Below are positions 42,033-51,005 of a stretch of 64,000 nt of DNA, piece by piece. Below the pieces are notes generated by a model. The model did not search any database, was not told the DNA's origin, and saw only the letters and a list, made by a program, of their open reading frames with translations. The DNA is from Streptomyces sp. LUP47B (GTDB lineage Bacteria; Actinomycetota; Actinomycetes; Streptomycetales; Streptomycetaceae). Positions within the stretch are counted from its first letter, which is position 1, and each line of letters opens with the position of its first letter. The position numbers and the translations under genes were made by a program. Location of the stretch: assembly GCF_001746295.1 (NCBI RefSeq), contig NZ_MJAH01000010.1, positions 392,252-456,251 of the forward strand, read 5' to 3'.

Positions 42033-43178
42033 TCAGTGCCGGGTACGGGAGTTGAGCCGGGCCGCCTGGCGGGTCAGGTAGTCGCGTTCGGCGAGGTTGG
42101 GGGCCTTGTGGGCGGCCTCGGCGTACAGGCGGGCCGCGGTCGTCGGGTCGCCGGCGCGTTCGTGGAGATAGGCGGCGGCCGCGGTGTGGCGGGGCAGCGA
42201 GTCCTCGACCGCGGCCAGGGCGGCCAGGCCCGCGCGGGGGCCGTCCGCCTCGCCCACGGCGACCGCGCGGTTGAGGCGGACGACGGAGTTGTCGGTGAGG
42301 CGGGCGAGTTCGTCGTACCACTCGACGATCTGCACCCAGTCGGTCTCCTCGGCGGTGGGCGCGTCGGCGTGCAGGGCGGCGATCGCGGCCTGTGCCTGGA
42401 ACTCGCCCAGCCGGTCGCGGGCGAGGGCGCTCTGCAGGATCCGGACGCCCTCGGCGATCGCCGCGGTGTCCCAGCGGGTGCGGTCCTGCTCGGCCAGCGG
42501 CACCAGGCTGCCGTCGGGGGCGGTGCGCGAGGCGCGACGGGCGTGGTGCAGCAGCATGAGGGCGAGCAGCCCCGCGACCTCGGGGTGGTCGATGGCGGCG
42601 GCGAGCTGCCGGGTGAGCCGGATGGCCTCGGCGGCGAGGTCGACGTCGCCGGAGTAGCCCTCGTTGAAGACCAGGTAGAGGACGCGCAGCACGGTGGCCA
42701 CGTCGCCGGGCTGGTCGAAGCGGACGCCGGAGACGGTGCGCTTGGCCCGGCTGATGCGCTGCGCCATGGTCGCCTCGGGCACGAGGTAGGCCTGGGCGAT
42801 CTGGCGGGTGGTGAGTCCTCCGACGGCGCGCAGGGTGAGGGCGACGGCGGAGGACGGGGTGAGCGAGGGGTGGGCGCACAGGAAGTAGAGCTGGAGCGTG
42901 TCGTCCACGGCGGGCGCGGGTCCTGGCGCCGGTTCCTCCTCGATACGGTCCTCACGCCGGCGGCGAGCGGTGTCCGAGCGGGTCGCGTCGAGGAACTTGC
43001 GCCAGGCCACGGTGACCAGCCAGCCCTTGGCGTCCCGCGGCGGGTCGGCCGGCCAGACCCGGACGGCCTCGACGAGCGCGTCCTGGACGGCGTCCTCGGC
43101 CGCCGCGAAGTCGGCTCCGCGGCGGACGAGGACGGCGAGCACGCTCGGCGTGAGGCTTCTGAGCAGCGCCTCATCCAC
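42033..43178 (-). CDS. ECF sigma factor of the ECF42 type with TPR-like extension
   Basis: This 381-residue protein has sigma region 2 (about 1-80, with AAEDAVQDALVEAVRVWP and GWLVTVAWRKFLD) and region 4 (about 105-165, including GLTTRQIAQAYLVPEATMAQRISRAK). A C-terminal extension of about 210 residues with TPR-like helices follows. The last segment includes LNRAVAV and YLHERAGDPTTAARLY. The extension, the absence of an anti-sigma gene and the adjacent DGPF gene define the ECF42 group. In that group the C-terminus is reported to be needed for activity. The GTG at 43178 overlaps the DGPF gene stop by 8 bases, so translation is coupled. Confidence 0.9.
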   Translation of the reverse strand: MDEALLRSLTPSVLAVLVRRGADFAAAEDAVQDALVEAVRVWPADPPRDAKGWLVTVAWRKFLDATRSDTARRRREDRIEEEPAPGPAPAVDDTLQLYFLCAHPSLTPSSAVALTLRAVGGLTTRQIAQAYLVPEATMAQRISRAKRTVSGVRFDQPGDVATVLRVLYLVFNEGYSGDVDLAAEAIRLTRQLAAAIDHPEVAGLLALMLLHHARRASRTAPDGSLVPLAEQDRTRWDTAAIAEGVRILQSALARDRLGEFQAQAAIAALHADAPTAEETDWVQIVEWYDELARLTDNSVVRLNRAVAVGEADGPRAGLAALAAVEDSLPRHTAAAAYLHERAGDPTTAARLYAEAAHKAPNLAERDYLTRQAARLNSRTRH

Positions 43179-43593
43179 CGGGGTGGCACTCCGGGTCGGT
43201 GGGCGACGCCGCGTAGAACGGGCGCAGCTCCAGCCACTCGTGGATCGGCTTCCCGCCGGCGCCGGGGGCGGCCGACAGTTCCCCGGCCAGTTCGACGGCC
43301 CGCTCGTAGCTGTCGACGTCGATGACCATCCACCCGGCGATGAGGTCCTTGGTCTCGGCGAACGGCCCGTCGGTGACAGGCGGGCGGCCCTCGCCGTCGT
43401 AACGCACCCACGTCCCCTCGGGAGCGAGCGCCTGCCCGTCGACGTACTCTCCGGTCTTCTCCAGCCCTTCCGCGAAGTCCCGCATGTACTGCATGTGCGC
43501 CGAGATCTCCTCCGGCGTCCACTGCTCCATGGGGACGTCGTTGGCCGGAGCGGGGGCGCCACGGTAGTGCTTGAGCAGCAGGTACTTGGCCAT
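43171..43593 (-). CDS. DGPF/YCII-domain protein (ECF42 partner)
   Basis: The 140-residue protein belongs to the YCII-like DGPF family. It opens with KYLLLKHYRG and carries the VTDGPFAETKD motif (about 84-94) and a ferredoxin-like alpha-beta core. Such small dimeric proteins accompany ECF42 sigma factors and are their usual targets; their biochemical activity is unknown. The ATG follows CCAGGAGAGACATC, with AGGAGAG 6 bases upstream. It is the first gene of the pair and lies behind a promoter-like sequence matching the ECF42 pattern. Confidence 0.87.
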   Translation of the reverse strand: MAKYLLLKHYRGAPAPANDVPMEQWTPEEISAHMQYMRDFAEGLEKTGEYVDGQALAPEGTWVRYDGEGRPPVTDGPFAETKDLIAGWMVIDVDSYERAVELAGELSAAPGAGGKPIHEWLELRPFYAASPTDPECHPGG

Positions 43594-43645
43594 GATGTCT
43601 CTCCTGGGTCCTGTTGCGGCCCATTCTGGCCGCTCTCACCACGGG

Positions 43646-43672
43646 GACGGAGCGGGGCGCGGGTTCTCGACA
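43646..43672 (-). promoter_or_regulatory. Candidate ECF42-dependent promoter
   Basis: On the minus strand TGTCGA (43672-43667) is followed after 17 bases by CGTC (43649-43646), 53 bases upstream of the DGPF gene start. I recall TGTCGA and CGA/TC as the reported -35 and -10 elements of Streptomyces ECF42. The match implies autoregulation. Confidence 0.6.
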
Positions 43673-43712
43673 TCGTCGCGGGGATTGTTTTTCCGGCTCT
43701 CGTAAACGGCGG

Positions 43713-43742
43713 GAGCCCCCGCAGCCGACGCTGCGGGGGCTC
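43713..43742 (-). terminator. Terminator of the RND permease gene
   Basis: A perfect 13-base stem (GAGCCCCCGCAGC at 43713-43725, complement at 43730-43742) with a CGAC loop starts 15 bases after the permease stop. Confidence 0.9.
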
Positions 43743-43756
43743 GTGCCCGGCGGGTG

Positions 43757-46700
43757 TCACACGCCGGCCGGTTCCGGTTCCTCGGCTGCCGGGGCCGGCT
43801 GGGACGCGGGCCCGTCCTTCTTCGCGGCCCGCTTCTTCGCGCGGCGCTCCTTGCGCAGCTCCAGCATGGTGTAGAGCGTCGGCACCAGAAGGAGGGTCAG
43901 CAGGGTCGAGGTGATCAGGCCGCCGATCACGACCACCGCGAGCGGCTGGGCGATGAAGCCGCCCTCGCCCGTGACGCCCAACGCCATCGGGAGGAGGGCG
44001 AAGATCGTGGCCAGGGCCGTCATCAGGATGGGACGCAGCCGGTGCCGGCCACCCTCCACCACGGCTTCGACGACGCCGTATCCCTGCTTGCGGTACTGGT
44101 TGATCAGGTCGATCAGCACGATCGCGTTCGTCACCACGATGCCGATGAGCATCAGCATGCCGATCATCGCCGGGACGCCCATCGGGGTGCCGGTGGCGAT
44201 GAGGAGGCCGATCGCGCCCGTTGCCGCGAAGGGGATCGAGACCAGGAGGATCAGCGGCTGTGCCAGCGAGCGGAAGGTCGCCACCAGGAGCATGAAGACG
44301 ATCGCGATCGCCGCCAGCATCGCCAGACCCAGGTTCTTGAACGCCGAGTCCTGGTCCGAGGTGACGCCGCCGATCTCGGCCGTGGCGCCCTTGGGAAGCT
44401 TCAGGGCGTCGAGCCTGGACGTGAGGTCCGCGCTGACCGCGCCGGTGTTGTCGCCGGTCGGCTTGGCGGTGATCGTGGCGGCCCGCTGACCGTCGATCCT
44501 CGTCATCGACACCGGGCCGTCCACCAGCTTCACGGTGGCGATGTCGCCCAGCTTCACCGGGCCGAGCCGCAGGTTCCGCAGCTGGTCCAGGGTCACGGCC
44601 GGCTTCGCCGACTTGATGACGACGTCCCGCTCGGTGTCGTCCAGAGTCGCCTGCGCGGCCGTCGTGCCCTTGACCGCCTGGGTCACCGCGGCGCCCAGCG
44701 TCTGGTCGTCGAAGCCCGCCGCCGCGGCCTTGTCGTTCGCCTTCACCGAGATGCGCGGCACGCTCTGCGCCAGGTCGCTGGTCACGTCCGTGACGTCGTC
44801 CAGGCCGGCCACCGTCTTGCGCACCTGCTCGGACGCCGCACGCAGGACGCCCGCGTCGGCCGCCTTCACGACCACGCTGAGGTCCTGGCTGCCGAAGCCG
44901 TCACCGGCGGCGACGGTCGTCGTGCCGATGCCGTCGAGCTTCCTCAGGCCGGCCTCGATGTCGTCCTGGACCCGGTCGTACTGCGCCGAGTCGTCCAGCA
45001 TCACCTGGTAGGACGCCTGGTTGGTGTCCGTGCCGCCGCCGAATGCCGCCATGAAGCCGGAGGAGCCGATGGTGACCTGGTAGTCCTTGACGCCCTTCGT
45101 GCCGGCGAGCAGCTTCTCGACCTTCCTCGCCTGGGCGTCGGTCGCCGCCAGGCTGGTGCCGGGCTTCAACTCCTGCTTGACGGTGAGGACTTCCTGCTCT
45201 CCCTGGTCGAAGAGGTTCGTCTTGAGGAGCGGGGCCATGCCGAAGGTGCCGATCAGGATCACGACCGCCAGCAGCACGCTCGTCAGACGGCGCCTCGTGG
45301 CGAACCGCAGGACGGGGACGTAGAGGCGCTGAAGCCTGCTCCGCGCCTCCTTCTCCTCCGCGATCCGGCGTGCCTCGTCGGCGTCCTCGGGGGTGCCCTT
45401 CGGGGCGCGCAGGAACCAGTACGACAGGACCGGGACGACCGTCAGCGAGACCAGGAGCGACGCCAGCAGGGCCGCGGTCACGGTCAGGCTGAACGCGCCG
45501 AACAGCGCGCCCACCATGCCGCCGACCAGGCCGATCGGGAGGAACACGGCGACCGTGGTCAGGGTCGAGGACGTGACCGCTCCGGCCACCTCGCGGACGG
45601 CGCCGAGGATCGCCGAGTGCCGTTCCTCGCCGTAGCCGAGGTGCCGCTTGATGTTCTCCAGTACGACGATGGAGTCGTCGACGACCCGGCCGATCGCGAT
45701 GGTGAGCGCGCCCAGCGTCAGCATGTTGAGGGAGAGGTCGCGGGTCCACAGGACGATCAGGGCCAGGACCACGGAGAGCGGGATGCTGACCGCCGTCACC
45801 AGCGTCGAGCGGACCGACGCCAGGAAGACCAGGATCACCAGGACCGCGAAGAGCAGGCCCAGCGCGCCCTCGGTGGTCAGGCCCGAGATGGCCTTCGAGA
45901 CCGCCGGGCCCTGGTCGCTGACGACGGTGACCGTGGCGCCGGAACCGAGGTCCCCGCGCAGGTCGGACAGCTTGTCCCGGACCGCGTCCGAGATGGCGAC
46001 CGCGCTGCCGTCGTGGTCCATGGTGACCGCGACGGAGAGGCTGGGCCTGCCGTCGGTGCGGGTGATGGAGTCGGCCGGGGCCTGCTCCTGCCGCACGGTG
46101 GCCACGTCGGCCAGCCGGACCGGCTCGCCCGAACCCTTCACCATGAGGTTCTGGATCTGCTCCAACGACGTGAAGCCGCCGCCCACCTGGACGGTCCGGT
46201 TGGCGCCGGCCTCGTCGAAGGAGCCGGCCGGGAGGGTCGCGCCGCCCGCCTGGAGGGCCTGCGCGAGGGACTGGGCGGTCAGGCCCGCCGTCGCCAGTTT
46301 CCGGTCGTCCGGGGTGACGGAGACCTGGAGGTCGCGCACACCGCTGACGGTGACCTGGCCCACGCCGTCGATGTTCTTCAGATCCGGTACGACGGTGCGG
46401 TCCAGCTGGTCCGCGAGGGCCTGCTGGTCCTTGTCCGAGGTGACGGCGAGGACGACGGTCGGCATGTCGTCCGTCGAACCGGCGACCACCTGCGGGTCCA
46501 CGTCGTCGGGCAGTCGGGCCCGGTTGACGGCGAGCTGGACGTCGGCGACGAGCTGCTTGGTGTCGTTGCCGTAGTCGAAGGACGCCATGATGACGGCGTT
46601 GCCCTCGCTCGCCGTGGAGGTGACGCCGGAGATGCCGTCGACGGCTTCGAGGTTGTTCTCGATGGGCTCGACGACCTGCTTCTCGACGACGTCGGGTGCG

Positions 46701-46864
46701 GCACCCTGGTAGGGCGCGATCACCGACACCATCGGCAGTTCGATGGTGGGCAGGAGTTGCTGCTTCAGCTGCGGGATCGCGATCGCGCCGAACGCGATCG
46801 CGATGAGGGACATCAGGCCTATCAGGGCCCGTTGCGCGAGGCTGAATCTGGACAGCCAGGACAT
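43757..46864 (-). CDS. RND-superfamily efflux permease (AcrB/SwrC-like)
   Basis: This 1,035-residue inner-membrane exporter has the duplicated RND layout: one N-terminal helix, a large outer loop (about 35-330), six helices, a second large loop, and six more helices. Visible signatures are the VVDDSIVVLENIKRHLG segment, with the proton-relay Asp pair, and GIVVTNAIVLIDLIN. It would expel drugs, lipids or surfactant-like compounds using the proton gradient. No membrane-fusion or outer-membrane partner is adjacent, as in Gram-positive SwrC-like proteins. A two-component system lies 143 bases upstream on the same strand and probably controls it. The C-terminal tail is Lys/Pro-rich. Confidence 0.93.
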   Translation of the reverse strand: MSWLSRFSLAQRALIGLMSLIAIAFGAIAIPQLKQQLLPTIELPMVSVIAPYQGAAPDVVEKQVVEPIENNLEAVDGISGVTSTASEGNAVIMASFDYGNDTKQLVADVQLAVNRARLPDDVDPQVVAGSTDDMPTVVLAVTSDKDQQALADQLDRTVVPDLKNIDGVGQVTVSGVRDLQVSVTPDDRKLATAGLTAQSLAQALQAGGATLPAGSFDEAGANRTVQVGGGFTSLEQIQNLMVKGSGEPVRLADVATVRQEQAPADSITRTDGRPSLSVAVTMDHDGSAVAISDAVRDKLSDLRGDLGSGATVTVVSDQGPAVSKAISGLTTEGALGLLFAVLVILVFLASVRSTLVTAVSIPLSVVLALIVLWTRDLSLNMLTLGALTIAIGRVVDDSIVVLENIKRHLGYGEERHSAILGAVREVAGAVTSSTLTTVAVFLPIGLVGGMVGALFGAFSLTVTAALLASLLVSLTVVPVLSYWFLRAPKGTPEDADEARRIAEEKEARSRLQRLYVPVLRFATRRRLTSVLLAVVILIGTFGMAPLLKTNLFDQGEQEVLTVKQELKPGTSLAATDAQARKVEKLLAGTKGVKDYQVTIGSSGFMAAFGGGTDTNQASYQVMLDDSAQYDRVQDDIEAGLRKLDGIGTTTVAAGDGFGSQDLSVVVKAADAGVLRAASEQVRKTVAGLDDVTDVTSDLAQSVPRISVKANDKAAAAGFDDQTLGAAVTQAVKGTTAAQATLDDTERDVVIKSAKPAVTLDQLRNLRLGPVKLGDIATVKLVDGPVSMTRIDGQRAATITAKPTGDNTGAVSADLTSRLDALKLPKGATAEIGGVTSDQDSAFKNLGLAMLAAIAIVFMLLVATFRSLAQPLILLVSIPFAATGAIGLLIATGTPMGVPAMIGMLMLIGIVVTNAIVLIDLINQYRKQGYGVVEAVVEGGRHRLRPILMTALATIFALLPMALGVTGEGGFIAQPLAVVVIGGLITSTLLTLLLVPTLYTMLELRKERRAKKRAAKKDGPASQPAPAAEEPEPAGV

Positions 46865-47007
46865 GGGTCAGGGTTCTCTCTTCTGTGAGCGGCAGAAGTG
46901 GCGTGGTGGCCCCTCAACCCTGTGGCATGCGTGTGAGGTGATCCGTAGCCTCCAGGACCATTTCCTTATACGGCGCCTACTCCGGGCGCAGTACGGGACG
47001 GTTGAGC

Positions 47008-47685
47008 TCACTCCACCCTTGGACGTACCAGCCCCGACTCGTACGCGATCACCACGAGCTGGGCCCGGTCCCGGGCTCTCAGCTTGGCCATGGCCCGGTT
47101 GACGTGGGTCTTGACGGTGAGCGGGCTGACCTCGAGGCGCTCGGCGATCTCGTCGTTGGAATGGCCGCCGGCGACCTGGACGAGGACCTCGCGCTCGCGG
47201 ACGGTGAGGGCGGCGAGGCGTTCGGAGCGCACCGGGTCGTTGTCGTCCGCGTCGCCCTGGGCGAGGAAGCGGGCGATCAGACCCTTGGTGGCGGCCGGCG
47301 ACAGCAGGGCCTCACCGCCGGCCGCGACCCGGATGGCGCTGAGGAGTTCCTCGGGTTCGCTGCCCTTGCCGAGGAAGCCGGAGGCACCGGCCCGCAGGGA
47401 CTGCACGACGTAGTCGTCGACCTCGAAGGTGGTCAGGATGACCACGCGGACATGGGCCAGGCCGGGGTCCTCGCTGATCATGCGGGTGGCCGCGAGGCCG
47501 TCCGTGCCGGGCATCCGGATGTCCATGAGGACGACGTCGGCGCGCTCCTGCCTGGTCAGCCGGACCGCCTCGGCGCCGTCGGACGCCTCCCCGACCACCT
47601 CCATGTCCGGCTCCGAGTCGACGAGCACCCGGAAGGCGCTGCGCAGCAGTGCCTGGTCGTCGGCGAGCAGGACACGGATCGTCAT
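47008..47685 (-). CDS. NarL/FixJ-type response regulator
   Basis: The 225-residue regulator has a receiver domain with acidic Asp9-Asp10, phospho-acceptor Asp55 (VVLMDIRMPG) and the Lys in FLGKGSEP. A LuxR-type helix-turn-helix lies at about 160-215 (LTVREREVLVQVAGGHSNDEIAERL). It should bind DNA as a dimer once phosphorylated by the adjacent kinase. The start ATG overlaps the kinase stop by four bases (ATGA). The RND permease gene immediately downstream is the most likely target; that link is inferred from position. Confidence 0.95.
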   Translation of the reverse strand: MTIRVLLADDQALLRSAFRVLVDSEPDMEVVGEASDGAEAVRLTRQERADVVLMDIRMPGTDGLAATRMISEDPGLAHVRVVILTTFEVDDYVVQSLRAGASGFLGKGSEPEELLSAIRVAAGGEALLSPAATKGLIARFLAQGDADDNDPVRSERLAALTVREREVLVQVAGGHSNDEIAERLEVSPLTVKTHVNRAMAKLRARDRAQLVVIAYESGLVRPRVE

Positions 47686-48911
47686 ACGGGCTCTCCCGGC
47701 TTGTCCCTGGCGGTGGTTCGGGTCTTGACCGGCAGGATCGCATGGACGCGGAAACCGCCGCCGTAGCGGGGACCGGTGGTGAGGGTGCCGCGCAGGGCGG
47801 TGACCCGCTCGCGCATGCCGAGGAGGCCGTGGCCGCCGCCGCTGTCGGGGGCGTCGTCCTCGCCGGTGCCGTTGTCGAGGACGGTGATCTCCACGTCGGT
47901 GCCGACGCGTACGACGCTGACCTCGGCCTTGACCTCCGCGCCCGCGTGCTTCTGGACGTTGGTGAGGGCTTCCTGGATGACCCGGTAGGCGGCCAGGTCG
48001 ACGGCGGCTGGGAGTGTGGTGCCGTTGTCGGCGCGGGCGACCTCGACATGGAGGCCCGCGCTGCGGAAGGTGCCGACGAGTTCGTCGAGGCGGGCGAGCC
48101 CGGGGGCGGGTTCGGTGGGGGCTTCTGGGTCGCCGGACTGCCGGAGCAGGCCGACGGTGGCGCGGAGTTCGTTGAGCGCGGAACGGCTGGCCTCGCGGAC
48201 GTGGGCGAGGGCTTCCTTGGCCTGGTCGGGGCGCTTGTCCATGACGTGCGCGGCGACTCCGGCCTGGACGTTGACCAGGGCGATGTGGTGGGCGACGACG
48301 TCGTGCAGGTCGCGGGCGATGCGCAGGCGTTCCTCGGCGACGCGGCGGCGGGCCTCCTCCTCGCGGGTGCGTTCGGCCTTCTCCGCGCGCTCCCTTATGG
48401 CCTGGATGAAGGCGCGGCGGCTGCGGACGGCGTCGCCCGCGGTGGCGCCGATACCGGTCCAGGCGAAGATGCCGAGGTTCTCCTGGGCGTACCAGGGCAG
48501 CGGGCCCGCGAGCATCGCGGCGCCGGTGAGCACGGTCATGGTGAGCAGGCCGACCCGCCAGGTGGTGGGGCGGTCGGTGCGGGAGGCGACGGTGAAGAGG
48601 GCGATGACCGCGGACATGGCGACGGGGGCGCGGGGGTCGCCGGTGACGGACTCGATCAGGGAGACGGTACCGGTCAGGGCGAGGACCGTGAGCGGGGCAC
48701 GGCGGCGGAAGACCAGGGCCAGAGCGCCGAGGACCATGAGCACGAGGCTGAGCGGGTCCGGGGTGCGCAGGCTCCAGCTGACGGCGTCCCGCTCATGGGG
48801 CTCGACGAAGGAGCCGGCCATCATGCAGAGGAGGACGCCCGCCGCGAGGACGGCGTCCAGGGCCAGGGGGTGTGCCCTGAGCTGCTGTCTGGCGCGCTGG
48901 AGAGTGCTCAC
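47682..48911 (-). CDS. Sensor histidine kinase (HisKA_3 family)
   Basis: This 409-residue membrane kinase has four to five N-terminal helices (about 15-140) with little extracellular sequence, then a helical linker. The dimerisation/phospho-acceptor motif IARDLHDVVAHH puts the phosphorylated histidine at residue 203. The C-terminal ATPase domain contains ALTNVQKHA, VLDNGTG and GGGHGLLGMRERV. The small loops suggest that it senses a membrane-embedded signal, as LiaS-type kinases do. It is cotranscribed with the response regulator and lies upstream of the RND permease. Confidence 0.94.
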   Translation of the reverse strand: MSTLQRARQQLRAHPLALDAVLAAGVLLCMMAGSFVEPHERDAVSWSLRTPDPLSLVLMVLGALALVFRRRAPLTVLALTGTVSLIESVTGDPRAPVAMSAVIALFTVASRTDRPTTWRVGLLTMTVLTGAAMLAGPLPWYAQENLGIFAWTGIGATAGDAVRSRRAFIQAIRERAEKAERTREEEARRRVAEERLRIARDLHDVVAHHIALVNVQAGVAAHVMDKRPDQAKEALAHVREASRSALNELRATVGLLRQSGDPEAPTEPAPGLARLDELVGTFRSAGLHVEVARADNGTTLPAAVDLAAYRVIQEALTNVQKHAGAEVKAEVSVVRVGTDVEITVLDNGTGEDDAPDSGGGHGLLGMRERVTALRGTLTTGPRYGGGFRVHAILPVKTRTTARDKPGEPV

Positions 48912-49026
48912 GTCCGCAACGGTACGGGTGCTCCGACAGGGGCGGAACGGAGGCTGCCGGTACGTCCCGGGCGGCCGGGCCCCCGACGCGGTGACCGCCG
49001 TCCCCGGGAGCGCACTGTCCGCCCGG

Positions 49027-49305
49027 TCACCCGGGGATGAGGCCGTCGTCGCTGAGCAGGTCCCGGACCTCCTCCAGGGTGGCGTCCGGGGACGGGAGGA
49101 TCAGTTCCGAGGGTTCCAGGGAGTCGTCCGGGAGTGGCTCGCCCAGTTCGCGCACCCTGGTGAGGAGGGCTTGGAGGGTGCGGCGGAAACCCGGGCCGTC
49201 GCCGTTCTCCATCTCGGCCAGCAGCTCGTCGTCCAGCTTGCTCAGGTCGGCGAGGTGGCTCTCGGCCAGCCTCACCTGCCCCTCCCCCATGATCCGTACG
49301 ATCAT
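49027..49305 (-). CDS. PspA-associated protein PspAA
   Basis: The 92-residue protein matches the actinobacterial PspAA domain. It has an opening IVRIMGEGQVRL strand, a DDELLAEMENGD helix, a helical middle and a C-terminal LEEVRDLLSDDGLIPG. PspAA proteins partner PspA in membrane-stress responses. It follows pspA by 22 bases on the same strand, so the two are almost certainly cotranscribed. It is soluble with no signal sequence. Confidence 0.85.
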   Translation of the reverse strand: MIVRIMGEGQVRLAESHLADLSKLDDELLAEMENGDGPGFRRTLQALLTRVRELGEPLPDDSLEPSELILPSPDATLEEVRDLLSDDGLIPG

Positions 49306-49327
49306 GTCGCCCTCCTCGGCGTGGGCC

Positions 49328-50122
49328 CTACTGCTTGTCGAAGCGTGGGGTGTCCTGCGGCTGCTGCTGGGACTGCGGCTGGCCGGTGCCGCCCTCGATG
49401 GCCTGCTGCGACGACGAGCCTCCCGCCAGCTCCGCCTTCATGCGCTGCAGTTCCAGCTCTACATCCGTACCACCGGAGATCTGGTCCAGCTCGGCCTGGA
49501 TGTCGTCCTTGTGCATGCCGGACTGGTCGTCCAGGACGCCGGAGGCGAGCAGTTCGTCGATCGCGCCGGCCCGCGCCTGCAGCTGCGCCGTCTTGTCCTC
49601 GGCACGCTGAATCGCCAGGCCGACGTCGCCCATCTCCTCGGAGATGCCGGAGAACGCCTCGCCGATACGGGTCTGGGCCTGGGCCGCGGTGTACGTCGCC
49701 TTGATGGTCTCCTTCTTCGTGCGGAAGGCGTCCACCTTGGCCTGGAGGCGCTGGGCCGCAAGAGTGAGCTTCTCCTCCTCGCCCTGGAGCGTGGAGTGCT
49801 GTGTCTCGAGGTCCGTCACCTGCTGCTGGAGCGCGGCACGGCGGGACAGCGCCTCGCGGGCGAGGTCCTCCCGGCCGAGCGCGAGCGCCTTGCGGCCCTG
49901 GTCCTCCAGCTTGCCCGACTGCGACTGCAGCTGGTTGAGCTGGAGTTCCAGGCGCTTGCGGGAGGTGGCGACATCGGCCACGCCCCGGCGCACCTTCTGG
50001 AGCAGCTCCAGCTGCTTCTGATACGAGTAATCGAGGGTTTCGCGCGGGTCCTCGGCCCGGTCAAGGGCCTTGTTCGCCTTCGCGCGGAAGATCATCCCCA
50101 TACGCTTCATGACACCGCTCAT
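49328..50122 (-). CDS. pspA: Phage-shock protein A / IM30 family protein
   Basis: The 264-residue protein is predominantly a long alpha-helical coiled coil from about residue 20 to 215, with an N-terminal amphipathic segment MKRMGMIFRAKANKALDRAEDP that binds stressed membranes. This is the ESCRT-III-like PspA/IM30 architecture. The tail is Gln/Pro-rich. Family proteins polymerise on the inner membrane and preserve the proton gradient under envelope stress. The ATG at 50122 (MSGVMKRMG) is preferred to an open extension of 26 residues. It is followed by pspAA and divergent from a DUF3043 gene. Confidence 0.92.
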   Translation of the reverse strand: MSGVMKRMGMIFRAKANKALDRAEDPRETLDYSYQKQLELLQKVRRGVADVATSRKRLELQLNQLQSQSGKLEDQGRKALALGREDLAREALSRRAALQQQVTDLETQHSTLQGEEEKLTLAAQRLQAKVDAFRTKKETIKATYTAAQAQTRIGEAFSGISEEMGDVGLAIQRAEDKTAQLQARAGAIDELLASGVLDDQSGMHKDDIQAELDQISGGTDVELELQRMKAELAGGSSSQQAIEGGTGQPQSQQQPQDTPRFDKQ

Positions 50123-50402
50123 GGGCTTCGCGCGCCCCCTTCTGACGGACTTCCAGCTCCAGCTCTGCGACAGAACCCACAGTACGGGCCCTGCATCCAT
50201 TGACGCACTGTTCCGGGACGGATGCGCTCATCCCCAAGGACGACTGACCAATCCCCTGCTCCGGCGTAAGGAGTAGGTGACCGTCAGGGTGTGCAACCGA
50301 CACCGGACGTCCCCTCTGTCCCCCTACATGACGACTGGTGTTGCCGGATCGTTCCCCACCGGGCTGGGGTCCAACCCCGGACACCCCTTACCCTTGGGTT
50401 TT

Positions 50403-51005
50403 GTGTTCCGTAGCCGTGCCACCAAGGAAGAGAAGGCCGCCGTCGCCGACAAGGCGCAGCTGACCGACTCCAAGCAGCCCCGCGACCCGCAGGCCCCCAA
50501 GGGTCGGCCCACGCCGAAGCGCAGTGAGGCCCAGTCCCAGCGCCGCAGCGTCGCCAATACGTCGCTGTCGCGCAAGGACGCCTCCAAGCGCCAGCGCGAG
50601 GAGCGCCGCAGCGCGCTGGAGAGGCAGCGCCAGGCGCTGGCCGGCGGTGACGAGCGGTATCTGCCCGCGCGGGACAAGGGCCCGGTGCGCAAGTTCGCCC
50701 GCGACACCATCGACGCGCGGTTCAACGTGGCGGAGTTCTTCCTGCCGATGGCCGTGGTCATCCTCGTGCTGAGCGTGGTGCGGGTGGGTGCGCTGCAGAG
50801 CATCGCGCTGCTGCTGTGGCTCGTCGTGATCGTGCTCATCGTGCTCGACTCGGTGCTCACCGGTTTCCGTCTGAAGAAGCGGCTCGCCGAGCGCTTCCCG
50901 GACCAGAGCCGCAAGGGCGCGGTCGCCTACGCCCTGATGCGCTCCCTCCAGATGCGTCGCCTCCGGCTGCCCAAGCCGCAGGTCAAGCGCGGAGAGCGGC
51001 CCTGA
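50403..51005 (+). CDS. DUF3043 two-helix membrane protein
   Basis: This 200-residue protein has a very basic N-terminal part rich in Lys, Arg, Pro and Gln (about 1-100). Two membrane helices follow (about 112-130 and 134-152), then a basic C-terminus with LRLPKPQVKRGERP. It matches DUF3043, widespread in actinobacteria with no known role. The GTG at 50403 lies just after a TACCCT -10-like hexamer (50389-50394), so the mRNA may be nearly leaderless. Its stop overlaps the start of a methyltransferase gene as CTGA. Confidence 0.85.
   Translation: MFRSRATKEEKAAVADKAQLTDSKQPRDPQAPKGRPTPKRSEAQSQRRSVANTSLSRKDASKRQREERRSALERQRQALAGGDERYLPARDKGPVRKFARDTIDARFNVAEFFLPMAVVILVLSVVRVGALQSIALLLWLVVIVLIVLDSVLTGFRLKKRLAERFPDQSRKGAVAYALMRSLQMRRLRLPKPQVKRGERP

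Noticed and set aside
43754..46888. A 1,044-codon open frame on the plus strand, antisense to the RND permease
   Set aside because: It is a shadow of the high-GC codon bias of the permease gene. Its translation is rich in Arg, His, Asp and Gly with no recognisable domain, while the minus strand encodes a full RND protein.
50123..50402. A SigE-type (GGAAC...TCT) promoter for pspA
   Set aside because: A GGAAC occurs on the minus strand, but no -10 element follows at 16-19 bases.
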